Assembly: GCF_003363755.1 (NCBI RefSeq)
Contig: NZ_CP031396.1
Span: 2,822,501 to 2,886,500, forward strand
Length of the DNA stretch: 64,000 nucleotides
Direction of reading: 5' to 3'
From: Pseudomonas protegens
GTDB lineage: Bacteria; Pseudomonadota; Gammaproteobacteria; Pseudomonadales; Pseudomonadaceae
Position 1 is the first letter of the stretch. Each line of letters starts with the position of its first letter. Both the position numbers and the translations under genes were made by a program. The notes under the pieces are model-generated. The model worked only from the letters and a program-made list of their open reading frames with translations, was not told the DNA's origin and did not search any database. Shown piece by piece: positions 1 through 10,710 of the stretch.

Positions 1-26
1 GCGAATTATAGAGAGATATAATTCGC
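1..26. repeat. Perfect inverted repeat at the window edge
   Basis: A 10-bp perfect inverted repeat (1-10 and 17-26) surrounds a 6-nt loop and lies 21 nt past the tyrS stop codon. It could be a tyrS terminator or part of whatever lies to the left, which in P. aeruginosa is an rRNA operon. The left flank is outside the window, so a T-run cannot be checked. Confidence 0.5.
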
Positions 27-47
27 CGTCAACACCTATTTTCGATT

Positions 48-1247
48 TTATTCAGATTTAAGCGTAATACGTGCAAATGCCTTCTTGCCGGCCTGACACA
101 CGTAGGTCGAACCCACCGCACATATAAAGGAACGATCAACAACCTCCCCCCCTACCCGCACACCACCCGAACCTAGAAGATCCCGTGCCACTGCCGCGTT
201 CTTCACAAGCCCAGCCTTATTAAGGACAGCTGCAATCGGCATATCCTCAGCAGCGACCAACTCAACTTCCGGCAGATCCTCCGGCAGCTCGCCATCCTTC
301 ATACGGTTGCCCGCGCCACGATGGGCATTTGCGGCCGCCTCGTCACCATGGAAGCGCGCAACGATCTCCTCTGCCAGCTTGATCTTGATATCACGCGGGT
401 TGGCGCCCGCTTCAACATCAGCCTTGAATGCATTGATCTCATCCATCGAGCGAAAGCTAAGCAGCTCGAAGTAACGCCACATCAGCGCATCAGGAATAGA
501 GACCAGCTTGCCATACATAACCCCTGGAGCTTCCTGAATGCCTACATAGTTACCCAAGGACTTGGACATCTTCTTAACGCCATCCAACCCCTCAAGCAGA
601 GGCATAGTCAAAATGCACTGAGCCTCTTGACCATAACCACGCTGCAGCTCACGACCCATCAACAGATTGAACTTCTGATCGGTACCACCCAACTCGACAT
701 CAGCGCGCAGAGCGACCGAGTCATAGCCCTGCACCAGCGGATACAAGAACTCGTGAATGGCAATCGGCTGATTGGTCGAATAGCGCTTGTCGAAGTCATC
801 CCGCTCAAGCATGCGCGCAACGGTGTACTGGGAAGTCAGACGGATGAAGTCCGCCGGCCCCATCTTGTCCATCCAAGTAGAGTTGAATGCGACTTCAGTC
901 TTAGCAGGATCAAGAATCTTGAAAACCTGACTCTTGTAGGTCTCTGCATTATCAAGAACCTGCTCGCGAGTCAGCGGCGGACGAGTAGCGCTTTTGCCAC
1001 TCGGATCACCGATCATCCCGGTGAAGTCGCCAATCAGGAAGATTACCTGGTGACCAAGATCCTGGAACTGACGCAGCTTATTAATAAGCACGGTGTGGCC
1101 GAGATGCAGATCCGGAGCCGTCGGATCGAAGCCAGCCTTAATACGCAGCGGCTCGCCGCGCTTGAGCTTCTCGATCAACTCGGACTCGACCAACAACTCT
1201 TCCGCACCACGTTTGATCAGCGCTAGCTGCTCTTCAACCGACTTCAT
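48..1247 (-). CDS. tyrS: Tyrosyl-tRNA synthetase
   Basis: Charges tRNA-Tyr with tyrosine in the cytoplasm. The 399-aa protein is a class I synthetase: the HIGH-like motif HLGH is at residues 48-51 and KMSKS at 226-230. A C-terminal S4-type RNA-binding domain occupies roughly residues 335-399. The frame stays open upstream to 1298, but the ATG at 1247 gives the family N-terminus ([10 protein letters not shown]) and the expected length. It is divergent from the M23 peptidase gene. No truncation is seen. Confidence 0.97.
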   Translation of the reverse strand: MKSVEEQLALIKRGAEELLVESELIEKLKRGEPLRIKAGFDPTAPDLHLGHTVLINKLRQFQDLGHQVIFLIGDFTGMIGDPSGKSATRPPLTREQVLDNAETYKSQVFKILDPAKTEVAFNSTWMDKMGPADFIRLTSQYTVARMLERDDFDKRYSTNQPIAIHEFLYPLVQGYDSVALRADVELGGTDQKFNLLMGRELQRGYGQEAQCILTMPLLEGLDGVKKMSKSLGNYVGIQEAPGVMYGKLVSIPDALMWRYFELLSFRSMDEINAFKADVEAGANPRDIKIKLAEEIVARFHGDEAAANAHRGAGNRMKDGELPEDLPEVELVAAEDMPIAAVLNKAGLVKNAAVARDLLGSGGVRVGGEVVDRSFICAVGSTYVCQAGKKAFARITLKSE

Positions 1248-1359
1248 AACAGACCCGCAAGGCTCAGATTCAAAAGGGAACCAACCATACAAGATCACGG
1301 ACTAATTACAAGTTTTGCCCGGCGTACGGGGGCATTCACGCAGCAGAGCGTCCGCGAGC

Positions 1360-1388
1360 TTGCGTCACAGATGATTTGGTTATATTTT
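1360..1388 (+). promoter_or_regulatory. Candidate sigma-70 promoter for the M23 peptidase-anmK pair
   Basis: TTGCGT (1360-1365) and TATTTT (1383-1388) are separated by 17 nt and lie 69 nt before the peptidase ATG, in an AT-rich stretch between divergent tyrS and the peptidase gene. This is a consensus match by eye only. Confidence 0.35.
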
Positions 1389-1456
1389 ATACAGTTATTT
1401 CATCTTCATCATGTCATTCATCTTTTCCATTTCATCTTTTCAAAGTCAAATTACCT

Positions 1457-2878
1457 ATGACCACCGAACCGTCTAAAGCGCCACCGCTTTATCCGAAGAG
1501 CCACCTGCTCGCCGCAAGTGGCATCGCAGCCCTTCTAAGCCTGGCACTACTGGTATTCCCTTCCAGTGATGTAGAAGCCAAAAAAACGACACTAAGCCTT
1601 GACCTGGAAAGTCCGGTCGAGCAACTGACACAAGATCAAGACGCCGCCTCCGTCGAACAAGCCACAAGCGAAAGCGTCGCCTCTCCTTTCGCACAGATCG
1701 ACAACGCCGCCGAAGCCACACCGGAGACTGCTGAAGCTGCACCAACAACCGCTGTCACGGAAGAGCAAAAAGCCCCAGGCCATAGAGAAGTGATAGTGGC
1801 CAAGGGCGATACCTTGTCCACACTCTTCGAGAAGGTTGGCCTGCCAGCTACATCTGTTCACGAAGTCCTGGCAAGCGACAAGCAAGCAAAGCAGTTTTCC
1901 CAGCTAAAACACGGCCAAAAGCTTGAGTTCGAACTGACTCAAGACGGCCAACTGAGCAACCTGCACACTAAAGTCAGTGATCTGGAAACCGTCACTCTGA
2001 CCAAGGGCCCCAAAGGCTTTACCTTCAACCGAGTGATCACTAAACCAGTAGTCCGCTCGGCTTATGTACATGGCGTCATCAATAGTTCGCTTTCACAGTC
2101 CGCGGCACGTGCCGGCCTGTCTCATAGCCTGACCATGGATATGGCCAACATTTTCGGCTACGACATCGACTTCGCGCAGGATATTCGCCAGGGTGACGAG
2201 TTTGACGTCATCTACGAACAGAAAGTAGCCAACGGCAAAGTGGTCGGTACCGGCAATATCCTTTCTGCACGCTTCACCAATCGCGGCAAGACCTACACCG
2301 CCGTGCGCTACACCAACAAACAGGGTTCCAGCAGCTATTACACCGCCGACGGCAATAGCATGCGCAAAGCGTTCATCCGTACGCCAGTGGACTTTGCCCG
2401 TATCAGCTCGCGCTTCTCCATGGGTCGTAAACACCCGATTCTGAACAAGATCCGCGCTCACAAGGGCGTCGACTACGCCGCCCCACGAGGCACGCCGATC
2501 AAGGCTGCCGGTGACGGAAAGGTTCTGCTGGCGGGCCGCCGCGGTGGTTACGGCAACACCGTGATCATTCAGCACGGCAACACCTACAGGACCCTGTATG
2601 GCCACATGCAAGGCTTTGCCAAGGGCGTCAAGACCGGCGGCTCCGTGAAACAGGGTCAGGTCATTGGGTATATCGGCACCACAGGCCTGTCTACCGGCCC
2701 TCACTTGCACTACGAGTTCCAGGTCAACGGCGTCCACGTAGACCCTCTGGGCCAGAAACTGCCGATGGCTGACCCTATTGCCAAGGCCGAGCGAGCTCGC
2801 TTCCTGCAACAGAGCCAGCCTCTTATGGCTCGGATGGACCAGGAAAAGGCCACCATGCTGGCCTCGAGCAAGCGCTGA
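1457..2878 (+). CDS. Peptidoglycan DD-metalloendopeptidase, M23 family (OapA/LysM-like plus LytM)
   Basis: Predicted cell-wall hydrolase that cuts peptide cross-links in the periplasm. The 473-aa protein has an N-terminal hydrophobic segment (about residues 18-35, a signal anchor), a low-complexity Ala/Thr/Glu linker, an OapA/LysM-like region near 110-170, and a C-terminal M23 domain. The zinc motifs are HKGVDYAAP and, further on, HLHYEF. E. coli MepM has the same layout. The frame is open upstream to 1376, but the ATG at 1457 fits the signal anchor best. anmK follows after 3 nt, so hydrolysis and recycling of cell wall are probably co-transcribed. Confidence 0.9.
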   Translation: MTTEPSKAPPLYPKSHLLAASGIAALLSLALLVFPSSDVEAKKTTLSLDLESPVEQLTQDQDAASVEQATSESVASPFAQIDNAAEATPETAEAAPTTAVTEEQKAPGHREVIVAKGDTLSTLFEKVGLPATSVHEVLASDKQAKQFSQLKHGQKLEFELTQDGQLSNLHTKVSDLETVTLTKGPKGFTFNRVITKPVVRSAYVHGVINSSLSQSAARAGLSHSLTMDMANIFGYDIDFAQDIRQGDEFDVIYEQKVANGKVVGTGNILSARFTNRGKTYTAVRYTNKQGSSSYYTADGNSMRKAFIRTPVDFARISSRFSMGRKHPILNKIRAHKGVDYAAPRGTPIKAAGDGKVLLAGRRGGYGNTVIIQHGNTYRTLYGHMQGFAKGVKTGGSVKQGQVIGYIGTTGLSTGPHLHYEFQVNGVHVDPLGQKLPMADPIAKAERARFLQQSQPLMARMDQEKATMLASSKR

Positions 2879-3973
<1,095 letters not shown>

Positions 3974-3979
3974 ACGCCA

Positions 3980-4027
3980 GATAGCAAAACGCCGCAGAGT
4001 CGTTAGACACTGCGGCGTTTTGCTATC
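3980..4027. terminator. Bidirectional terminator between anmK and erpA
   Basis: An 18-bp perfect stem (3980-3997 with 4010-4027) encloses a 12-nt loop. The arms carry A4 and T4 runs, as expected for a hairpin serving converging transcripts. It lies 7 nt past anmK and 18 nt past erpA. Confidence 0.85.
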
Positions 4028-4044
4028 CGGTTTTTGCCGACTGA

Positions 4045-4395
4045 TCAGATCGAGAACGAGGACCCGCAACCACAAGTAGTGGTGGCATTGGGGTTCTTGA
4101 TCACGAACCGCGAACCTTCCAGACCTTCCTGGTAGTCCACTTCAGCACCGGCCAGGTATTGGAAACTCATCGGGTCGACCACCAGGCTTACGCCTTCGCG
4201 CTCGACGATGGTGTCGTCCTCGGCCACTTCCTCATCGAAAGTGAAACCGTACTGGAACCCCGAACAACCGCCGCCCGTAACGAATACGCGCAGCTTCAAG
4301 CGATCATTACCCTCTTCGTCGACCAGGGTCTTCACCTTGTGCGCTGCACCTTGAGTGAATTGCAAAGCCGTGGGGGTGAAGGATTCAACGCTCAT
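4045..4395 (-). CDS. erpA: Iron-sulfur cluster insertion protein ErpA
   Basis: A-type carrier that delivers [Fe-S] clusters to apo-enzymes, notably in isoprenoid synthesis. The 116-aa protein has the three ligand cysteines of the family: Cys44 (GGGCSGF) and Cys108/Cys110 (CGCG near the C-terminus). The ATG at 4395 is preceded by GGGAG at proper spacing. It is monocistronic between two terminators, with a good promoter and an adjacent inverted repeat upstream. Confidence 0.96.
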   Translation of the reverse strand: MSVESFTPTALQFTQGAAHKVKTLVDEEGNDRLKLRVFVTGGGCSGFQYGFTFDEEVAEDDTIVEREGVSLVVDPMSFQYLAGAEVDYQEGLEGSRFVIKNPNATTTCGCGSSFSI

Positions 4396-4442
4396 GCTGA
4401 CTATCTCCCGGCGTTAAGCCGCCATACTGCGTAATGACGCGC

Positions 4443-4496
4443 ATTATCCGCTTCTCCCAGAAAAGCGGTCAACTATTGTTACGGTATATCAATAGT
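4443..4496 (-). promoter_or_regulatory. erpA promoter with adjacent inverted repeat
   Basis: Read on the minus strand, TTGACC (4467-4472) and GATAAT (4443-4448) are 18 nt apart, 47 nt before the erpA ATG. Overlapping and just upstream of the -35 box is a 7-bp inverted repeat with an 11-nt spacer: ACTATTG at 4472-4478 and CAATAGT at 4490-4496. It could be an operator. I could not match it to a known IscR site. Confidence 0.5.
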
Positions 4497-4520
4497 CATC
4501 CAGTTGCCCGCAGAACGCAG

Positions 4521-4543
4521 AAAGGCCCGTCAAACGGGCCTTT
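4521..4543 (-). terminator. argC terminator
   Basis: A 10-bp stem (4521-4530 with 4534-4543) with a 3-nt loop, flanked by A3 and T3, lies 21 nt past the argC stop. Confidence 0.75.
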
Positions 4544-4564
4544 CTGTTCACCTCTAAACCGACC

Positions 4565-5599
4565 TTAAGGCAGCATGCCAGCGTGGGACAGCCCCAGGCG
4601 CTCGTCCAAGCCGAACAGAATGTTGAGGTTTTGCACCGCCTGGCCGGAAGCCCCCTTGACCAGATTGTCGATGACCGACAGCACCACCACCAGATCACCA
4701 TCCTGTGGCCGGTGCACGGCAATCCGACATACGTTGGCACCACGCACACTGCGAGTCTCAGGATGACTGCCCGCCGGCATCACATCAACGAAAGGCTCGT
4801 TGGCATAACGCTTCTCAAACAGCGCTTGCAGATCAACCGAGCGGTCCACCACGGTCGCGTAGAGCGTCGAGTGAATGCCGCGAATCATTGGCGTCAGATG
4901 CGGCACAAAGGTCAGGCCGACGTCCTTGCCTGCCGCCCGACGCAGCCCCTGGCGTATTTCCGGCAAGTGACGATGCCCTTTGACTGCATAGGCCTTCATG
5001 CTCTCGGAGGTTTCCGAGTACAGCGAACCAACGCTGGCACCACGGCCTGCTCCACTGACACCGGACTTGCAGTCAGCGATCAACTGCGTAGTGTCGGCAA
5101 GACCGGCCTCCAGCAATGGCAGGAAGCCCAGCTGGGTGGCCGTTGGATAGCACCCGGGAACGGCAATCAGACGAGCCTTCTTTATTTGCTCACGGTTGAC
5201 TTCCGGTAGTCCGTAGACCGCCTCATCCAGCAGTTCAGGTGCGCCGTGGGGCTGGCCGTACCATTTGGCCCACTCATCGGCATCCTGCAGACGGAAGTCC
5301 GCCGACAAATCGATGACCTTGGTCCCAGCCGCCAGCAACTCGCCGGCCAGTGCATGGGCTACACCGTGGGGCGTTGCGAAGAACACCACATCACAGGCAC
5401 CCAGCGTCTTGATATCCGGCACACTGAAAGCCAGGCCGTCATAGTGACCGCGCAGGTTCGGGTACATGTCGGCTACGGCCAGGCCCGCCTCGGATCGCGA
5501 AGTGATGACTTCCACTCGCGCCTGCGGATGCTGTGCCAACAGACGCAGCAGTTCGACACCGGTGTAACCCGTGCCGCCGACAATACCGACCTTGACCAT
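4565..5599 (-). CDS. argC: N-acetyl-gamma-glutamyl-phosphate reductase
   Basis: NADPH-dependent third step of arginine biosynthesis. The 344-aa protein has a GGTGYTG nucleotide-binding turn (8-14) and the catalytic Cys150 in VPGCYP. The open frame extends to 5671, but the ATG at 5599 gives the canonical [14 protein letters not shown] start. The gene stands alone between a promoter at 5636-5664 and a terminator at 4521-4543, divergent from hemJ. Confidence 0.97.
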   Translation of the reverse strand: MVKVGIVGGTGYTGVELLRLLAQHPQARVEVITSRSEAGLAVADMYPNLRGHYDGLAFSVPDIKTLGACDVVFFATPHGVAHALAGELLAAGTKVIDLSADFRLQDADEWAKWYGQPHGAPELLDEAVYGLPEVNREQIKKARLIAVPGCYPTATQLGFLPLLEAGLADTTQLIADCKSGVSGAGRGASVGSLYSETSESMKAYAVKGHRHLPEIRQGLRRAAGKDVGLTFVPHLTPMIRGIHSTLYATVVDRSVDLQALFEKRYANEPFVDVMPAGSHPETRSVRGANVCRIAVHRPQDGDLVVVLSVIDNLVKGASGQAVQNLNILFGLDERLGLSHAGMLP

Positions 5600-5635
5600 A
5601 AACCTGCCCTCAACGAACCCACTGGAAAGCTGCCG

Positions 5636-5664
5636 ATAATAGGGGTGGCGCGCCCCTGCGACAA
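5636..5664 (-). promoter_or_regulatory. Candidate argC promoter
   Basis: On the minus strand, TTGTCG (5659-5664) and TATTAT (5636-5641) are 17 nt apart and lie 37 nt before the argC ATG. The spacer is GC-rich and partly self-complementary. Confidence 0.5.
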
Positions 5665-5734
5665 CCGTCAAGGTGACGTGCGGCCGCTCTACCCTCTACT
5701 ATCTTCGCCACCGTGAACCTGGGAATAACTAAAA

Positions 5735-6166
5735 ATGCTTTATCTATGGCTCAAAGCCTTTCACATCGTCAGTGTGGTCTGCTGGTTTGCCGGCCTTTTC
5801 TACCTGCCGCGCCTGTTCGTCTATCACGCTCAAAGCGAAGACAGCATCAGCCGTGAGCGCTTCTGCCTCATGGAGCGCAAGCTGTATCGCTTCATCATGG
5901 GGCCGGCAATGATCGCCGCGCTGATCTTTGGCATCTGGTTGATCAGCCTCAATCCCAGCGCCTACTTCGGCCAGGGTGGCTGGATGCACGCCAAACTGAC
6001 CCTGGTGGTGATCCTGATCGGGTACCACCACATGTGCGGCGCTCAAGTGAAACGTTTTGCCCGTGGCGAAAACACCCGCAGCCATGTCTTTTATCGCTGG
6101 TTCAATGAAGTACCGGTCCTGATATTGCTGGCTATTGTAATTTTGGTCATTGTACGGCCGTTCTAA
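5735..6166 (+). CDS. hemJ: Protoporphyrinogen oxidase HemJ (CopD-like membrane protein)
   Basis: Predicted inner-membrane enzyme that oxidises protoporphyrinogen IX to protoporphyrin IX in heme synthesis. The 143-aa protein has four hydrophobic helices and the family start MLYLWLKAFHIVSVV with an early His (residue 10). Its length is typical of the UPF0093 family. It is divergent from argC and lies 33 nt before the nitronate monooxygenase-like gene, so the two may be co-transcribed. The assignment is by family; activity cannot be read from sequence. Confidence 0.88.
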   Translation: MLYLWLKAFHIVSVVCWFAGLFYLPRLFVYHAQSEDSISRERFCLMERKLYRFIMGPAMIAALIFGIWLISLNPSAYFGQGGWMHAKLTLVVILIGYHHMCGAQVKRFARGENTRSHVFYRWFNEVPVLILLAIVILVIVRPF

Positions 6167-6199
6167 CTCTTACTAGTCGCTTCCACTGGGGGTACTCCA

Positions 6200-7168
6200 A
6201 TGTCACTGCCCGCTCTGCTCGAACAACGCCTGCGCCTGCCTCTGGTGGCGGCGCCAATGTTCCTGATCTCCAACCCTGAACTGGTTCTGGCCTGCTGTCG
6301 CAATGGCGTGGTAGGCAGCTTCCCTGCCCTCAACCAGCGTGAAAGCAGTGGCTTCAAGGCCTGGCTAGAGGAGATCGAAGCAGGGTTGGCCAAATTGGAG
6401 AACCCTGCCCCCTACGCAGTGAACCTGATCGTGCACAACAGCAACCCGCGTCTACAGGCGGATTTACAGATCTGCATCGAACACCAGGTGCCGATCGTCA
6501 TCACCAGCCTGGGCGCGCTCAAGGAAGTGGTAGACGCCGTACACAGCTATGGCGGGCTGGTATTCCATGACGTGACCACCCGCCGGCATGCGGAGAAAGC
6601 TGCAGAGGCCGGAGTCGACGGACTGATCGCTGTAGCGGCAGGGGCTGGCGGACATGCCGGAACCTGGAGCCCGTTCTCCCTTATTGCCGAGATTCGCCAG
6701 TTCTTCGACAAGACCCTGTTGCTGGCCGGCTGCCTGAACCGCGGTCACGAGATTCTCGCCGCACAGCTGCTTGGCGCCGACCTGGCCTATCTGGGCACCC
6801 GTTTTATCGGCACCACCGAAAGCCATGCACCGGACGCCTATAAAGAGATGCTGCTCAACTCTCGCGCTGCGGATATCGTGCACACTGCCGCCGTCTCCGG
6901 GGTCCCTGCCAGCTTCATGCGCCAGAGCCTGGAAAACGCTGGTTTCGACCTGGCAGCCCTGCAAGGTAAAGGCGAAGTCAATTTCGGCTCCAAGCTCAAA
7001 CCCATCAGCGACGAAGCCAAGGCCTGGAAAACCGTGTGGTCTGCCGGCCAGGGCGTCGGTGAGATCAACGACCTGCCCAGCGTCGATCAACTGATTGCCC
7101 GCCTGGACAGCGAGTATCAGGCCGCTCAGGAACGCTCGGCGCAACTCATTAAACGCTGGCCACGCTAA
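6200..7168 (+). CDS. Nitronate monooxygenase-like flavoprotein (2-nitropropane dioxygenase family)
   Basis: Predicted FMN-dependent TIM-barrel oxidase of toxic nitronates such as propionate-3-nitronate. The 322-aa protein has the N-terminal family motif around LPLVAAPMF, a phosphate-binding segment near GLIAVAAGAGGHAGTW, and GADLAYLGTRFIGT. The start has a usable ribosome site (GGGGG at 6188-6192). Some relatives are NADH:quinone reductases, so the exact substrate is open. Confidence 0.85.
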   Translation: MSLPALLEQRLRLPLVAAPMFLISNPELVLACCRNGVVGSFPALNQRESSGFKAWLEEIEAGLAKLENPAPYAVNLIVHNSNPRLQADLQICIEHQVPIVITSLGALKEVVDAVHSYGGLVFHDVTTRRHAEKAAEAGVDGLIAVAAGAGGHAGTWSPFSLIAEIRQFFDKTLLLAGCLNRGHEILAAQLLGADLAYLGTRFIGTTESHAPDAYKEMLLNSRAADIVHTAAVSGVPASFMRQSLENAGFDLAALQGKGEVNFGSKLKPISDEAKAWKTVWSAGQGVGEINDLPSVDQLIARLDSEYQAAQERSAQLIKRWPR

Positions 7169-7263
7169 CCAGTTCTCATTGTTTTTTGGCCAGCCGGGGG
7201 GCACTGGCCTTAAACTGCCGGCCTTTTATGTAAGCCTTCTTTTCAAGCGACAGGGATGCCCCC

Positions 7264-8178
7264 ATGAGTGAGACCCGCTACAAGATTGTTTTCGACGGCA
7301 CATTGCTGCCCGGCGTGGAAAAATCCACCGCCCAACTGAACCTGGCCGAACTGTTCAAAAGCGACGTCGCTGCCGTGGAACGCCTGTTCAGTGGCCAACA
7401 GGTGGAACTCAAGCGCGACCTGACTCAGGCCGATGCCCAGCGCTACCTGGAAGCGTTGAAGAACACCGGGATCGATGCCCGCATCGAATCCGAGCCCTCG
7501 TTGCAGTTGAACCTCGATGCAGTAACCCCCACGCCCACGGCCGCCAGCATCAGCGCGTCGCCCTATGCGCCCCCGCAAGCGGCGGTGGGCGATGCCCTCC
7601 CCCAATACGCCACACTCAATGTCTTCAGTTTCGAAGGCCGCATCGGTCGCCTGCGCTATCTGGCCTGGACCCTGGTCCTGACGGTGGCCATGCTGGCAGT
7701 GATCGGTGTGGGTGCCTTCTTCGGCATCCTGTCCGCCGCAATGTTCAACTCCACACTGCTCACTGTCCTTGGAATTACTGGTGGGGCAGTGGTCTTCATC
7801 GGCTTCATCGTCGTCAGCATCCAGATCAGCGTGCAGCGCCTGCACGACCTCGGCTGGTCGGGCTGGCTGTGGCTGCTGAACTTCGTCCCTATCGTCGGCA
7901 GCGTGTTCCCGCTGGTGCTGATGGTCAGCCCGGGCAGCAACGTGGCCAACCGCTACGGCGCGCCACCTCCACCCAACACCACCGCCGTCAAGGTCCTGTC
8001 CTGGATGTGGGTAGTCTTGATCGCCGTCCTGATCGTGGGTGTGGTGGCCGGCGGCCTGAGCTCCCTGGAAGACAGCTACAGCGAAACCAGCTACAGCGAA
8101 ACCATCGATTCCAGCAGCGCCGATGAAGATGCTGAACCAGCGGACATCGCCGCCCCTGTAGAATCCGAGCAAGAATAA
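7264..8178 (+). CDS. DUF805 membrane protein with a cytoplasmic N-terminal domain
   Basis: Function unknown. The first 80 residues form a soluble domain, followed by a Pro/Ala linker. The DUF805 region then starts at FEGRIGRLRYLAW (about residue 122) with four predicted membrane helices, the last near residues 240-262. The C-terminal tail is acidic and Ser/Glu-rich. Classical DUF805 proteins are about 110-150 aa, so at 304 aa this one has a sizeable N-terminal extension. It stands alone between the monooxygenase and SDR genes. Confidence 0.75.
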   Translation: MSETRYKIVFDGTLLPGVEKSTAQLNLAELFKSDVAAVERLFSGQQVELKRDLTQADAQRYLEALKNTGIDARIESEPSLQLNLDAVTPTPTAASISASPYAPPQAAVGDALPQYATLNVFSFEGRIGRLRYLAWTLVLTVAMLAVIGVGAFFGILSAAMFNSTLLTVLGITGGAVVFIGFIVVSIQISVQRLHDLGWSGWLWLLNFVPIVGSVFPLVLMVSPGSNVANRYGAPPPPNTTAVKVLSWMWVVLIAVLIVGVVAGGLSSLEDSYSETSYSETIDSSSADEDAEPADIAAPVESEQE

Positions 8179-8188
8179 ACGCGCCCCA

Positions 8189-8213
8189 GCCTGCGACCCT
8201 TCCTGTCGCAGGC
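8189..8213. terminator. Hairpin between the DUF805 and SDR genes
   Basis: A 9-bp perfect GC-rich stem (8189-8197 with 8205-8213) and 7-nt loop lie 10 nt past the DUF805 stop. No T-run follows, so intrinsic termination is uncertain. Confidence 0.4.
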
Positions 8214-8239
8214 CGCTGGCCGTTGCGATGGAGAAATGC

Positions 8240-9028
8240 ATGACCCGTTACGCTCTGATCACTGGTGCTTCCAGCGGCATAGGCCTGGCCCTTGCCGAAG
8301 CACTGGCCCGGCGTGGCCGCAACCTGATTCTCGTGGCCCGCCAGCGTGATCAGCTGGAATGCATCGCCCTGGAGCTGACCCAACGCTTCGGCGTCGAAGT
8401 ATTGTTCCGGGCCTGCGATCTGGGAGAGCCTCTGCGACTGTCCGGCTTCCTGCTGGAACTGGAGGAAGGCGACCGCCAGATCGATCTGCTGGTCAACTGC
8501 GCCGGGATCGGTACCAGCGGCCCTTTCCTGGCCCAGGACTGGATGACCGAACAAGACCTGATCGAGGTCAACATCCTCGCGCTGACCCGCCTTTGCCACG
8601 CCTTGGGCAACAGCATGGCCCTGCTGGGTGGAGGACAGATACTCAACGTCGCCTCGGTAGCGGCCTTCTATCCCGGCCCCTGGATGAGTACCTACTACGC
8701 CAGCAAGGCCTATGTTCTGCACTTTTCCGAAGGGCTGCGCGAAGAGCTGAAAAAATGCGCGGTCAAGGTCTCGGTGCTGTGCCCTGGCCCCACCCGCACC
8801 GCATTCTTCCGCACCGCCCAGATGGACACCCAGAAACTCAAGGACAGCAAGTTGCTCATGAGCCCCGAAGAAGTCGCGTTGTACGCAGTCCGGGCCCTGG
8901 AAAAGAACCGTGCCATCATCATCCCCGGCCGCTTGAACCGCTGGATGGCCTTCAGCAGCCGCCTGGGCTCTCGCTGGCTGACCCGCAAGATCGTCGGTTA
9001 CTTCAATCGGGCCTATTGCCCACGTTAG
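8240..9028 (+). CDS. Short-chain dehydrogenase/reductase
   Basis: NAD(P)-dependent oxidoreductase of unknown substrate. The 262-aa protein carries the Rossmann signature TGASSGIG (8-15), the NCAGIG element and the catalytic YxxxK pair (YYASK) preceded by the expected Ser. An ATG 12 nt earlier (8228) is in frame, but GGAG at 8230-8233 is correctly spaced for 8240, and [11 protein letters not shown] is a normal SDR start. The C-terminal Arg-rich helix is similar to that of classical membrane-near SDRs. Confidence 0.88.
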   Translation: MTRYALITGASSGIGLALAEALARRGRNLILVARQRDQLECIALELTQRFGVEVLFRACDLGEPLRLSGFLLELEEGDRQIDLLVNCAGIGTSGPFLAQDWMTEQDLIEVNILALTRLCHALGNSMALLGGGQILNVASVAAFYPGPWMSTYYASKAYVLHFSEGLREELKKCAVKVSVLCPGPTRTAFFRTAQMDTQKLKDSKLLMSPEEVALYAVRALEKNRAIIIPGRLNRWMAFSSRLGSRWLTRKIVGYFNRAYCPR

Positions 9029-9098
9029 ATGTTCGGACTGGGCGCACATTGTGAGCCTGAGTACACTCACCCCGGACCAACCCAATGGAGAAACAGCT

Positions 9099-9437
9099 GT
9101 GGATACTCTGTTCACCAAGATCATCAACAGAGAAATACCCGCGAAGATCATCTACGAGGACGACCAGGTTCTGGCCTTCCACGATATTGCTCCGCAAGCA
9201 CCGGTGCACTTCCTGGTCATACCGAAGAAGCCCATTCGCACCCTCAACGACCTCACCGAGGACGACAAAACCCTGGCCGGACACATCCTGTTCACCGCCC
9301 AGCGCCTGGCCAAGGAGCAAGGTTGCGAGGACGGCTTCCGGGTGGTGATGAACTGCAATGAGCTGGGCGGTCAGACCGTCTACCACATTCATATGCACGT
9401 ACTGGGTCAGCGTCAGATGAACTGGCCTCCGGGCTGA
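9099..9437 (+). CDS. HIT family nucleotide-binding protein (HINT type)
   Basis: Small purine-nucleoside phosphoramidase-like protein of 112 aa. The histidine triad HIHMHVLG is at the C-terminus. The start is GTG at 9099, with GGAG at 9087-9090 spaced 8 nt before it, giving [14 protein letters not shown]. An in-frame GTG at 9051 is possible but has no better ribosome site. A hairpin plus T-run follows at 9491. Confidence 0.9.
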   Translation: MDTLFTKIINREIPAKIIYEDDQVLAFHDIAPQAPVHFLVIPKKPIRTLNDLTEDDKTLAGHILFTAQRLAKEQGCEDGFRVVMNCNELGGQTVYHIHMHVLGQRQMNWPPG

Positions 9438-9490
9438 TTGCCCTGCTAACACTCATGTGCCGCGCCCTCTCGCCCACTCCCAGGCGAGGG

Positions 9491-9511
9491 TGCGCTGATC
9501 CAGCGCAGTTT
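9491..9511 (+). terminator. Terminator after the HIT gene
   Basis: A 7-bp perfect stem (9491-9497 with 9501-9507) with a 3-nt loop is followed by GTTTTC. It separates the HIT gene from coq7. Confidence 0.55.
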
Positions 9512-9564
9512 TCACCCTGTCGATTGGAGTAAACTGGCCGCCGTGATTCTTCCCGGAGATAAGC

Positions 9565-10212
9565 ATGACTACCCAACGTCACTACTCGCCGATTGACCGT
9601 CTGCTGCTGCAAGCCGACATGGCAATGCGTACGCTGCTGCCTTTCAGCGGCCAACCTTATCGCCCGTCACCGGCCATAGTGCAGCCGGAAGCGCAGATGA
9701 GTGACGAGGATACCCGGCACGTCGCCGGCCTGATGCGTATCAATCACACCGGGGAAGTCTGCGCCCAGGCGCTCTACCAGGGCCAGGCCCTGACCGCCAA
9801 ACTGCCTCAGGTACGCCAGGCCATGGAGCATGCCGCCGAAGAGGAAATCGACCACCTGGCCTGGTGCGAACAGCGCATCCGCCAACTGGGCAGCCACCCG
9901 AGCGTTCTCAACCCGTTGTTCTATGGCCTGTCATTCGGCATCGGCGCCGCCGCCGGCCTGATCAGCGACAAAGTCAGCCTGGGGTTCGTCGCCGCCACCG
10001 AAGACCAGGTCTGCAAGCACCTGAACGAACACCTGGAACAACTACCGGCAGAAGACGAAAAGTCCCGGGCCATCCTGGAGCAGATGCGCATCGACGAAGA
10101 GCACCACGCAGAAACCGCTCTCGAAGCGGGCGGCTTCCGCTTCCCGGCACCGGTGAAGTTCGGCATGAGCCTGTTGGCCAAGGTCATGACCAAGAGCACC
10201 TATCGGATCTGA
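9565..10212 (+). CDS. coq7: 2-polyprenyl-3-methyl-6-methoxy-1,4-benzoquinone monooxygenase
   Basis: Di-iron hydroxylase of ubiquinone biosynthesis, membrane-associated. The 215-aa protein shows the ligand pattern of the Coq7 family: Glu in [15 protein letters not shown], and EEHH further on. A GGAG ribosome site lies at 9557-9560. The gene is monocistronic, closed by a hairpin that also serves the opposing OsmC-like gene. Confidence 0.96.
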   Translation: MTTQRHYSPIDRLLLQADMAMRTLLPFSGQPYRPSPAIVQPEAQMSDEDTRHVAGLMRINHTGEVCAQALYQGQALTAKLPQVRQAMEHAAEEEIDHLAWCEQRIRQLGSHPSVLNPLFYGLSFGIGAAAGLISDKVSLGFVAATEDQVCKHLNEHLEQLPAEDEKSRAILEQMRIDEEHHAETALEAGGFRFPAPVKFGMSLLAKVMTKSTYRI

Positions 10213-10234
10213 TCCCGGCCAGTACCGAACACAA

Positions 10235-10261
10235 AAAAGGGCGCTCTTGAGGCGCCCTTTT
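10235..10261. terminator. Bidirectional terminator between coq7 and the OsmC-like gene
   Basis: A 10-bp stem (10235-10244 with 10252-10261) with a 7-nt loop and A4/T4 flanks lies between two converging genes. Confidence 0.85.
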
Positions 10262-10287
10262 CCTTTGCCGACGAACTGCGTCCCGGC

Positions 10288-10710
10288 TCAACCCAACTCG
10301 ACGATTTCGTAATCGTGGGTAATGGCCACGCCAGCAGCCCCGAGCATGATCGAAGCCGAGCAATACTTCTCGGCAGACAGTTCGATGGCCCGCTTGACCT
10401 GAGCCTCCTTCAGCCCACGCCCCTTGACCACGAAATGCATGTGAATCTTGGTGAAGACCTTCGGGTCCTCGGTTGCACGCTCGGCTTCAAGAAAGGCCTC
10501 ACAGCTTTCAACCGCCTGGCGCGACTTCTTCAGGATGCTGACCACGTCGAAATTGCTGCAACCGCCCACACCGAGCAGGAGCATCTCCATGGGGCGAACA
10601 CCCAGGTTGCGTCCACCGGCTTCTGGCGGACCGTCCATCACCACAACGTGGCCACTGCCCGACTCACCGAGGAACATGGCTTCGCCAGCCCATTGGATGC
10701 GTGCCTTCAT
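10288..10710 (-). CDS. OsmC family protein
   Basis: Predicted thiol peroxidase-like protein, possibly acting on organic hydroperoxides. The 140-aa protein has two cysteines at family positions: Cys51 in GGCSNFD and Cys117 in KYCSAS. The frame opens at 10752, but the ATG at 10710 gives the usual MKARIQWAGEAMFLG start. The subgroup is YhfA-like rather than Ohr, so a peroxidase role is inferred only. Confidence 0.88.
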   Translation of the reverse strand: MKARIQWAGEAMFLGESGSGHVVVMDGPPEAGGRNLGVRPMEMLLLGVGGCSNFDVVSILKKSRQAVESCEAFLEAERATEDPKVFTKIHMHFVVKGRGLKEAQVKRAIELSAEKYCSASIMLGAAGVAITHDYEIVELG

